This document shows, one piece after another, positions 1 through 7,926 of a stretch of 34,581 nucleotides of DNA. The notes beneath the pieces were generated by a model. That model had not been told where the DNA came from. It did no database searches and saw nothing but the letters and a program-made list of their open reading frames with translations. The stretch comes from Desulfobacterales bacterium (GTDB lineage Bacteria > Desulfobacterota > Desulfobulbia > Desulfobulbales > JAJRZW01), in contig JALWTY010000292.1 of assembly GCA_026993265.1 (NCBI GenBank), forward strand, positions 1 to 34,581, in the 5' to 3' direction. Numbering within the stretch: position 1 is the stretch's first letter; each line of letters opens with the position of its first letter. Position numbers and translations under genes: made by a program.

Positions 1-39
1 AGAAGATTAGTTGTACAGATTAATCCATATCCGTACGCC

Positions 40-1479
40 ATGAACAGCAAGACCGAAAACACCTTCACAAGAACAGCATCCTGGCTGCGCAACCGCTTCC
101 TGCGGCTGAACATCGCGGCCAAGATCATGCTCGCCTACGTTCCCATCCTTATTCTTCTGGTGCTGGTCTCCACCGTGGCCCTCGGCAACCTGCGAAGGCT
201 CAACCAACTGAACGAAAGCATCCTGAAAAACGACGTGACGGTCCGCGACCTCGCCACCCGGATGATCCAGAACGTCATCGACCAGGAATACCTCCTGCGG
301 CGCTACATACTGGTGAAAGCGCCTGAGATTCTCGACGCCTACCGGACCCGCACCACCGAGTTCACCAGTCTTGCGGTGCGGATCAGGCAACTTCCAGAAG
401 GCGACCATTTCCCGGTGGACAAGGTCATAGAAAGCCACGGGGCCTACACCACCCTGCTGATCGAGGGAATAGAAACGCTGGACACGCCGGACTCTCCCGA
501 GGGCCAGGCGTTCCTCTCCCGGGTCAAGGCGAGCCAGGATGAACTCATTGAGCTGATAAAACAGATGCGGGACCAGGCCGTCCGTTCCCAGAACGAAAAG
601 AACAACGCCATCGCCCGCATCGGCTCATCCGCCTTCCGCACCGCCAACCTCATCTGCCTGGTCGGCCTGCTGCTCTGTATAGCCGGCGCGGCCATGATCA
701 CCCGCAACATCGCGGGCGCTATCAGGAAACTCCAGGAAGCGACCCGGGCGATAAGCCGGGGCGAGTTCAACTACAAGCTCGATATCGGCAACAAGGACGA
801 ACTCGGCGACCTGGCCGAATCGTTCTCGGAGATGGCGCAGCGGCTCAAACAGCTCGAGGAGATGTACCTTGACGCAAGCCCGCTCACCCGCCTGCCAGGC
901 GGCGTCGCCATCGAGAACATCCTCAAGAAAAGGATCGCCGCGGGCGAGCCCTTTGCCTTCTGCATGATGGACCTGGACAACTTCAAGTCGTTCAATGATC
1001 ATTACGGCTACGCCAAGGGCAACGAACTGATCTGCAGGACAGCATCCATAATCTCCGGGGCGGTGGAACAGGCCGGCGGCGAAGGCGACTTCATCGGCCA
1101 CATCGGCGGTGACGATTTTGTCCTCATAACCGTGCCGGAACGCTACGAGGAGATATGCGGCCTCATAATCAAGGAGTTCGACCGGATGATCCCGGAGATG
1201 TACTCCGAGGAAGACCGCAACCGGGGTTACATAACCGGCATAAACCGCCAGGGAACAGAGGTGCGTTTCCCGCTCGCCTCCATATCCATCGCCGTGGTGT
1301 CAAGCCAGAAGAGGCTGTTCGCCAACCACATCCAGGTAGGAGAAGTGGCGGCGGAGCTGAAGGAGGCTGCCAAGGCGCGGGAAGGCAGCGCCATGGTGGT
1401 TGACCAGCGCACCGACACCATAAAAGATGCCGGTCAGGCCAGAAAAATGATACGGTTTCCAAGGAGGAATGAAGAATGA
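40..1479 (+). CDS. Membrane HAMP-GGDEF family protein (putative diguanylate cyclase, GGDDF signature)
   Basis: ORF with N-terminal TM segment, second TM near residue 210, HAMP-like region, DLDNFKSFNDHYGYAKGNELI and HIGGDDFVLI motifs. Confidence 0.85.
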   Translation: MNSKTENTFTRTASWLRNRFLRLNIAAKIMLAYVPILILLVLVSTVALGNLRRLNQLNESILKNDVTVRDLATRMIQNVIDQEYLLRRYILVKAPEILDAYRTRTTEFTSLAVRIRQLPEGDHFPVDKVIESHGAYTTLLIEGIETLDTPDSPEGQAFLSRVKASQDELIELIKQMRDQAVRSQNEKNNAIARIGSSAFRTANLICLVGLLLCIAGAAMITRNIAGAIRKLQEATRAISRGEFNYKLDIGNKDELGDLAESFSEMAQRLKQLEEMYLDASPLTRLPGGVAIENILKKRIAAGEPFAFCMMDLDNFKSFNDHYGYAKGNELICRTASIISGAVEQAGGEGDFIGHIGGDDFVLITVPERYEEICGLIIKEFDRMIPEMYSEEDRNRGYITGINRQGTEVRFPLASISIAVVSSQKRLFANHIQVGEVAAELKEAAKAREGSAMVVDQRTDTIKDAGQARKMIRFPRRNEE

Positions 1480-1847
1480 AACCGGCGGTGGCCATACTCC
1501 TGCTGTTTCTTTGCGGCTGCGCCGCCATGTCCGGCGACGGCCGGAGACATACCGCCTCGCCTGCGGAAAACCGGCAGGCGGCAGGCAGGCCATGCAACGA
1601 GGCCAAGGTGCGGGCGGAGCTGCAAGAGGCGCACAGGGAACTCGATCTGCTCGCGGCAAGGCTGCAGGCGGCCGAGGCCGAGGCTCACGACCTGCGCAAG
1701 GCCCTTGCCGAGGCCAGGGCCCAGAAAGAGTCCATGGCGGAAGAGAACGGGAAACTCGCTGCCAGGCTGAACCGCCTTAAACTCACCCTGGAAAGGCTCG
1801 AGCGCCTGGAACGGGAGATGGAGCAAAAGAGGCGGAAACTGAAGTAA
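1476..1847 (+). CDS. Small coiled-coil lipoprotein
   Basis: MKPAVAILLLFLCGCAAMS lipobox (LCGC) followed by heptad-rich Glu/Ala/Leu region; start overlaps previous stop. Confidence 0.7.
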   Translation: MKPAVAILLLFLCGCAAMSGDGRRHTASPAENRQAAGRPCNEAKVRAELQEAHRELDLLAARLQAAEAEAHDLRKALAEARAQKESMAEENGKLAARLNRLKLTLERLERLEREMEQKRRKLK

Positions 1848-2009
1848 CCCTGAATCCGTGAGCGTTCGAGAGAGATTGGGGTTTAGGGGCTTAGGGATTG
1901 CTTAGGTTACGAGGTGAACAATGCAAACAACTGTCTCCTGTTTCCTGAGTCCTGTTTCCTGTTATGCAGATGCCTCATCAAAATCCACGAAGCCGTCACG
2001 GATTCAGGG
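1848..2009. repeat. Inverted-repeat element family 2, copy A (MITE-like; internal deletion form)
   Basis: ACCCTGAATCCGTG...CACGGATTCAGGGT terminal inverted repeats; interior shared with 5538-5788. Confidence 0.8.
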
Positions 2010-2016
2010 TAAGCTG

Positions 2017-2730
2017 CTACTTCACCCCGAACTCCTCGAGCACGCTTATGTAGGGGCCGAAAAGCTCGTCGTAATCCGACTTTGCCCGTTTGAGAATGTT
2101 CTTGAAATGGGCTGAATCCTTTTCGTTGACAACAAAATTGGCCGACAACGACAGGGCCTCGAGGCCGTAGAGGGAATGAAACCCCGGCCCGACCAGGCAG
2201 TAGAGCAGATAACGGCGCTTGCTCATGGGCAGGTTGAGCATGAAACGGTGAAAGCTCGAATCCTTTATGGCCTTGCCGCCGAACCCGTCCTGCAGGACCA
2301 CGAGGGAAAACTCGGTAAGCGCCATCTGGTCGATGGCATGATCGGGGTCGTTGGCGTACATGGGCTGGTAAAAGGTTTCAACCAGAGCGCCGACGATATC
2401 GTCCCGCAGCTTGCCCTCCTCAACCAAAACCAGGGCCTTGGGGATGTCGCGGATCTCCTCGTGCTCCTCGAACTCGCCGCCGAGCAGCCACTGGATGTCG
2501 GGCGGCGGCGGCGGATCGGGCAATTTCCGCACCTTCCCGCCCTTGACGCTCATTGCCGCCTGGATATCGGCCAGCGACCCGTCGGAAAGCAGCTCGATGG
2601 GTTTGCCGCAGTGAGGACAGCCAAGCCGTAGGGTGCCGGTCTTGAGACGGGCGAGGGCGTTTTCCACCTTGGCCTGCTGGGCCGGGCTGAGATTCAGTTC
2701 TTCCTTGCAGTGAGGGCAGTTGGATATCAT
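2017..2730 (-). CDS. Zinc-ribbon domain protein of unknown function
   Basis: MISNCPHCKEELNLSP...LGCPHCGKPIEL double CPxC motif at N-terminus; long uncharacterised C-terminal part. Confidence 0.75.
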   Translation of the reverse strand: MISNCPHCKEELNLSPAQQAKVENALARLKTGTLRLGCPHCGKPIELLSDGSLADIQAAMSVKGGKVRKLPDPPPPPDIQWLLGGEFEEHEEIRDIPKALVLVEEGKLRDDIVGALVETFYQPMYANDPDHAIDQMALTEFSLVVLQDGFGGKAIKDSSFHRFMLNLPMSKRRYLLYCLVGPGFHSLYGLEALSLSANFVVNEKDSAHFKNILKRAKSDYDELFGPYISVLEEFGVK

Positions 2731-2796
2731 CTTTTGTCTAACCTTTGGGAAACAGGCACCTGCAACCAGGATGCTGCTTGCAACACTGGCAAACCG

Positions 2797-2951
2797 TGAT
2801 GGACTCGTAACAACGGCTTCCTGCCGTTGTTACTCAACGGAAAGCCAAAGGCAGCTTCGGCTTTCCTCTCGAAATTACGCAGTTTTTCAAACAGCGCAAT
2901 TTCGCCGCCGCGTCTGCGGCGGATGATGGACCCGTTGTTACGGGTCCATCA
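2797..2951. repeat. Inverted-repeat element / chain of hairpins (family 3)
   Basis: TGATGGACTCGTAACAACGG at left and CCGTTGTTACGGGTCCATCA at right (20-bp TIR, 1 mismatch); several internal perfect stems. Confidence 0.65.
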
Positions 2952-2971
2952 TCCGTAAACGGATAAAAAAA

Positions 2972-4147
2972 TCAGAAACCGGAACGCCGCTCCCGCCCGG
3001 TGCGCTCCATGGCCAGCCCCTTGATCCCGGTGGTGGACTCGCCGCGGGCGGCCTTGATGCGGTCCAGCCCGCGCTTGACCACGCTGCGGCGGGAACAGTA
3101 GCCGAGCGCGGTCTGTTCGGTGATCAATCCGTCCTCGAACAGTTCGAGTATGTGCTGGTCGAACGTCTGCATGCCCATGGGCTTGCCGTCGGCGATCACG
3201 TCGTAGAAGGTCTTGTCCTCGCTTTCGCCGTTCAGGATCAGCTCCTTGACCCGCAGGTTCATGCCCATGATCTCGATGGCCGCGACCCGGCCGCCGCCGA
3301 TCTTGGGAAGAAGGCGCTGGCCCACGATCCAGCGGACCGTGTCCGCGAGGCGGTTTCTGATCTGGGCCTGCTCCTCGAGCTCGAACATGCCAAGGATACG
3401 GTTGATGGTCTGGCCCGCGTCCACGGTATGGAGGGTGCTCATGACCAGGTGACCGGTCTCGGCCGCGGTCAGGCCGATCTCCATGGTCTCGCGGTCGCGC
3501 ATCTCGCCGACCAGGATGACCTTGGGGGCCTGGCGCAGGGCGGCGCGCAGGCCGGCGGAGAACGAGCTGAAATTGGTGCCCAGCTCCCGCTGGTTGAAGG
3601 TGGCCTTGCGATGGCGGTGGACGTACTCCACCGGGTCCTCCAGGGTGACCACGTGCACCGCCTGCTCCCGGTTTATCACGTCCAGCATGGCGGCGAGCGA
3701 GGTGCTCTTGCCGGTGCCGGTGGCGCCGGTGACCAGGACGAGGCCGTTGCGCTCCCGCGACATCTCGCGCAGGATCGGCGGCAGGTTCAGCTCCTCGAGG
3801 GAGGGTATCCGGTTCTCGAGCTTGCGGAGCACGGTGGAGATGTTGTTCTTGCCGGAGAATATGTCCACCCTGAACCGCACGTCCTTGCCGACCCTGTATG
3901 AGAGGTCGCAGGAGCCGTCCCGGACCAGATCGCTCATCAGCCGGCGGTTGCCGCGGATCAGGTTGAGGGCAAAGACCTCGGCCTGGAACGGGGTCAGCTT
4001 TTCCACCACCGGCCTGACCGGCACGGACTTGAGTTCTCCGGCCGATTCCACCTGCAGGGGCTTGCCAGGGGTGACGTTGAGGTCGGAGACGTAGTCATGG
4101 GACTGGAGCATGCAGGAGATCCAGTATTCTATGTCCGGCTGTTTCAT
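2972..4147 (-). CDS. pilU: PilT/PilU-type type IV pilus retraction ATPase
   Basis: Walker A GATGTGKST, LEDPVEYVH, Asp/His box region, AALRQAPKVILVGEMRD; likely start MKQPDIEYW at 4147 rather than the track start 4240. Confidence 0.85.
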   Translation of the reverse strand: MKQPDIEYWISCMLQSHDYVSDLNVTPGKPLQVESAGELKSVPVRPVVEKLTPFQAEVFALNLIRGNRRLMSDLVRDGSCDLSYRVGKDVRFRVDIFSGKNNISTVLRKLENRIPSLEELNLPPILREMSRERNGLVLVTGATGTGKSTSLAAMLDVINREQAVHVVTLEDPVEYVHRHRKATFNQRELGTNFSSFSAGLRAALRQAPKVILVGEMRDRETMEIGLTAAETGHLVMSTLHTVDAGQTINRILGMFELEEQAQIRNRLADTVRWIVGQRLLPKIGGGRVAAIEIMGMNLRVKELILNGESEDKTFYDVIADGKPMGMQTFDQHILELFEDGLITEQTALGYCSRRSVVKRGLDRIKAARGESTTGIKGLAMERTGRERRSGF

Positions 4148-4291
4148 GCGCCCTCCTCGATGGACAGGCAGGAATTCTCGACATGCAAGGAGCCAAGGCA
4201 GAAACGCCAGCCAGATCAGGCGCGCCGGGCGTTTTCGCAAGCCCGATGCAACCGCGGCGGATCGCGCATCTGCGTTGAGACGTCATCGATT

Positions 4292-5506
4292 TTACCTGTT
4301 CATGCCTGACAACCGCAAGTTTTTTCCCGAAGCGGCGGCGCGGGGGACAAGGACAAAGATCCGGCCCGGATGGCGCATGACCCCGGCCGCGGTTCCGGCC
4401 CGCTTCCCCTCCCCCATGTAGAGGTCGAGGCGGCAGGCCCCGCGGATGGCGGAGCCGCTGTCATGGTTGAACACGAGCCTGCGCATGGGGGTGAAACCGT
4501 TCAGCGAACCGTCCGCGTCAACGAACGGCCGCCGGGAGACAAGAAAAAGCGGTGCGCCGGGCGGATAACATCCCTGGTCCAGGGCCGCGGACCGCCCCGG
4601 AATCAACGGTTCCCCCAGGCTGCCGGCGGCAGGCCCCCGCGCCTTCCTGAAAAATATGTAGGACTCGTTGCGGGAAAGCACCTCGCCAACCTCGTCCGGG
4701 TGCTCTTTCAGATAGGAAACGATCGCCGGCATGGTCACCTCCTCGCGCCGCATCCGGCCCGTCTCCACCAGCCAGGCGCCGATGCTGCGGTACGGACGCC
4801 CGTTTCTGGCCGCATAGGCCACCCGCATGGTGCCGCCGCCGGCAAGATCCAGCACGGCCGAGCCCTGGACATGGACGATGAAGGCCTCGACAGGATCGCG
4901 CATCCAGGCCAGAACCGGCGCGGTGGCAAGACCGCGGGCGTCGATCTCGGCCCGCGGCGGATAGGGGAAGAGCGCGCCGTTCACCATCCTGCCCGCGCGG
5001 CCGTCCGGCAGGGTAACGAGATCCCGCGGCACCCCGTACAGGGGGTAGCGGTACTCCCCGGTCTTCACGGCCGAGGCCGGAAATTCCGGCTGATAATAAC
5101 CGGTTACAAGGGCGCGGCTCTTTCCTTCCGGCCGCAGGAAGACGAACTCACGCCGCAGGGCGGCAAGAAACTCCGCAGACGAGGGATGCCGCCGCCGCAG
5201 GCGGAGCAGGAGAGACAGCCCGGCAGCCAACTGCCCGCTTTCCATGTCAACCGCCCCGAGCCGGAAGGATTTCCGCCTGCTGCGGGCAAGATAGGCGAGC
5301 CCTGCGCGGGCGGCCCGCTCGATACCGGCGCAGTCCATATCATCGGCAAGACTTCCCGGATCAACGGCAACGAAACGAGCATCCCGGCAAGAGGCGCCGG
5401 CCGGACCGCAGAGGCAGAGAAACGCGCACAGCAGCGCGGCCACGGCGAACGCCGCAGGCGCCGCTCCAGATTCACGGCAGGATTCTTGCATGTCTTTTCG
5501 GATCAA
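4292..5506 (-). CDS. mltA: Membrane-bound lytic murein transglycosylase A (MltA/3D domain)
   Basis: ALVTGYYQPEFPAS, LDLAGGGTMRVAYAARNGRPYRSIGAWLVE, FNHDSGSAIRGACRLDLYMGEG. Confidence 0.85.
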   Translation of the reverse strand: MIRKDMQESCRESGAAPAAFAVAALLCAFLCLCGPAGASCRDARFVAVDPGSLADDMDCAGIERAARAGLAYLARSRRKSFRLGAVDMESGQLAAGLSLLLRLRRRHPSSAEFLAALRREFVFLRPEGKSRALVTGYYQPEFPASAVKTGEYRYPLYGVPRDLVTLPDGRAGRMVNGALFPYPPRAEIDARGLATAPVLAWMRDPVEAFIVHVQGSAVLDLAGGGTMRVAYAARNGRPYRSIGAWLVETGRMRREEVTMPAIVSYLKEHPDEVGEVLSRNESYIFFRKARGPAAGSLGEPLIPGRSAALDQGCYPPGAPLFLVSRRPFVDADGSLNGFTPMRRLVFNHDSGSAIRGACRLDLYMGEGKRAGTAAGVMRHPGRIFVLVPRAAASGKNLRLSGMNR

Positions 5507-5537
5507 CTTGGCAACCGCCGATGCTTTCGCAGTAACA

Positions 5538-5788
5538 CCCTGAATCCGTGAGCGCTCGAGAGAGATTAGGGGTTTAGGGGATTAGGGGATTAGGGACTGC
5601 TTAGGTTACGAGGTGAACCATGCAAACAACTGTCTCCTGTTTCCTGTTTCCTGTTATGCAGATGGCCCGCTACCGGACGCCCCTCAGGGCGGCGGGGTGA
5701 AATTTTCGTCGAGGCAATTTTGCGTGAAAAAGCGCGCTTTTTCAAATAGAGACCTCGTCAAAATCCACGAAGCCGTCACGGATTCAGG
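5538..5788. repeat. Inverted-repeat element family 2, copy B
   Basis: CCCTGAATCCGTGAGCG...GCCGTCACGGATTCAGG TIRs; contains octamer G-array, CCT heptamers and GGACGCCCCTCAGGGCGGCGGGG hairpin module. Confidence 0.8.
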
Positions 5789-5842
5789 TAAAATGACATG
5801 GCGCTCCCCGGCGCACAAATACAGACCAGGAAAGGCACGGAA

Positions 5843-7258
5843 ATGCTGCAACTCTTGCAATGCTGCCCCATAGCCCAGTTCGCCCTGGGCCCGGACCACC
5901 GGATAACCATGTGGAACAAGGCCTGCGAGCTTTTGACCGGTTTTTCGGCCGAGGAGATGCTCGGCACGAAAAGGCAGTGGGAACCCTTCTACGACAGCCC
6001 CAGGCCGGTGGTGGCCGACCTGATAATAGATCAGAATATAAACGAGTTCTTCCGCCTCTACCACGGCAAGAACGCCGCGCCGTCGAAAATCGTGCCCGGC
6101 GCGTGGGAGGCGACCGACTTCTTCACCCAGATGGCGGGCAAGGACCGCTACATCTACTTCCTTGCCGCCCCCATCCTCGATGCCGACGGCAACATCATCG
6201 GCGCGGTCGAGACCCTGCAGGACATCACCGAGCAAAAAAAGCTCGAGGAGCATATCCGTCAGGAGTCAGAGCTGCTGCGGCGTGAGAACATCACCCTGAA
6301 ATCGGCCATCTCCGAGCGTTACCGTTTCGGCGACATCATCGGCAAGAGCCACGCCATGCAGGAGGTCTACGAGCTCATCGCCAAGGCGGCGGCGAGCGAC
6401 ACCAACGTCATCGTCTACGGCGAGAGCGGCACCGGCAAGGAGCTTGTGGCCAGCGCCATCCACCGGATGAGCGACCGCAAGGACAAGAACTTCGTCCAGG
6501 TCAACTGCGGCGCCATCCCCGAACAGCTCATGGAGAGCGAGTTCTTCGGCTACCGCAAGGGCGCCTTCACCGGCGCCACCACCGACAAGGAGGGGTTTCT
6601 CTGCAAGGCCGACGGCGGCATCCTCTTCCTCGACGAGGTGGGCGAGCTCAACACCAACATGCAGGTGAAGCTGTTGCGGGCCATCGAGGGCGGCGGCTAC
6701 ACCCCCCTCGGCAGCAACGAGACCCGTTATCCGGACATAAGAATCATCGCCGCCACCAACCGCGACCTGTCGAAACAGGTGGAGGAAGGCAAGATGCGGG
6801 AGGACTTCTACTACCGCATCCACGTCATCCCCATCCACCTGCCGCCCCTGCGGGAACGGAAAGAGGACCTGCCCCTGCTGATCGACCACTTTCTCAACAG
6901 CTTCAGCGGCGCAGACAGGACGCCGGTCCTGCCGGGCAAGGAGATCGAGGCCCTGCTCAACTACGACTGGCCCGGCAACATCCGCGAGCTGCAGAACGTC
7001 ATGCGCCGCTATATCGCCATCCGGGAGATAAACTTCAGCACCGGCCGGGGCCTTGCCAGCACCCGGCCCTCGCCCCAGGTGCCGGAGGTGGAGGAGCCGG
7101 CCGAAACCGACCTGAGGAAGTCGGTGAAGGAGCACGAGAAAGCGGTCATCATCCGGGCGCTGAACCGCAACCGCTGGCACCGCAGCCGCACGGCCAGGGA
7201 AATGGGCATCTCCCGCAAGACCCTGTTCCGCAAGATGAAACATTATGGGCTTATATAG
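5843..7258 (+). CDS. PAS-domain sigma54-dependent transcriptional activator (AAA+ and Fis-type HTH)
   Basis: GESGTGKELVASAIH, GAFTGA, RIIAATNRDL, C-terminal RTAREMGISRKTLFRKMKHYGLI; start at 5843 preferred to 5798 because of AGGAAAGG SD-like sequence. Confidence 0.85.
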   Translation: MLQLLQCCPIAQFALGPDHRITMWNKACELLTGFSAEEMLGTKRQWEPFYDSPRPVVADLIIDQNINEFFRLYHGKNAAPSKIVPGAWEATDFFTQMAGKDRYIYFLAAPILDADGNIIGAVETLQDITEQKKLEEHIRQESELLRRENITLKSAISERYRFGDIIGKSHAMQEVYELIAKAAASDTNVIVYGESGTGKELVASAIHRMSDRKDKNFVQVNCGAIPEQLMESEFFGYRKGAFTGATTDKEGFLCKADGGILFLDEVGELNTNMQVKLLRAIEGGGYTPLGSNETRYPDIRIIAATNRDLSKQVEEGKMREDFYYRIHVIPIHLPPLRERKEDLPLLIDHFLNSFSGADRTPVLPGKEIEALLNYDWPGNIRELQNVMRRYIAIREINFSTGRGLASTRPSPQVPEVEEPAETDLRKSVKEHEKAVIIRALNRNRWHRSRTAREMGISRKTLFRKMKHYGLI

Positions 7259-7264
7259 CCACAT

Positions 7265-7397
7265 ATTGTGTCAATATTAACCCATCGCGGTCCGGGAAAG
7301 CTCTTTTTTTCTGCAACAAGAAGGAGTTAGCGCCGATACAAACACACACAAGCCGACCTTGCCGGGGCAGCATTGACACAATACCACTGAGTGGTAT
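7265..7397. promoter_or_regulatory. Candidate upstream activator sites: ATTGTGTCAAT (7265-7275), ATTGACACAAT (7372-7382), ATACCACTGAGTGGTAT (7381-7397)
   Basis: Two perfect reverse-complement copies of ATTG-N3-CAAT and a 7-3-7 palindrome upstream of a sigma54 promoter. Confidence 0.5.
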
Positions 7398-7487
7398 AAA
7401 CAGATATTCCGGAAACAGGACAACATGAAGAAAAAAAAGGCAACAAACCTTGGGATACACAGCCCCATCCACCAGCCGTCCTTTTCT

Positions 7488-7503
7488 TGGCACACGTATT
7501 GCA
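7488..7503 (+). promoter_or_regulatory. Sigma54 (RpoN) -24/-12 promoter
   Basis: TGGCACACGTATTGCA, an exact match to TGGCAC-N5-TTGCA; about 100 bp upstream of the DUF4212 ORF. Confidence 0.85.
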
Positions 7504-7602
7504 GGTTTTAGCCCCAAATTACGGTTACGCGGCCACAAACCGGCCGGCCCCGACCCAAAACCCGGCGGCCGCGCAGATCAAACCGAACGAAGGAGGAATC
7601 TG

Positions 7603-7854
7603 ATGAAGAAAGATCTGGCAACCTACTGGAAGAGAAACATCTCCCTGATGGCGGTCCTGCTGATCATCTGGGCCGTGGTCTCCTACGGCTGCGGCATCCT
7701 GTTCGTCGAGCAGCTCAACGCCATCCGCCTCGGCGGATTCCCCCTGGGATTCTGGTTCGCCCAGCAGGGCTCCATCTACGTCTTCGTGGCCCTCATCTTC
7801 ATCTATTACAAAATGATGAAAAAGCTCGACATCGAATACGATGTCCACGAATAA
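7603..7854 (+). CDS. DUF4212 domain small membrane protein (symporter small subunit)
   Basis: MKKDLATYWKRNISLMAVLLIIWAVVSYGCGILFVEQLN...; SD AGGAGG at 7591; immediately upstream of an SSS symporter. Confidence 0.85.
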   Translation: MKKDLATYWKRNISLMAVLLIIWAVVSYGCGILFVEQLNAIRLGGFPLGFWFAQQGSIYVFVALIFIYYKMMKKLDIEYDVHE

Positions 7855-7926
7855 AACGCGACAAGACAGGAAAGGAAAACGCCTGCGGCAACCAGGCGTA
7901 ACCAAATAAAAAAGGAGCGATTCATC

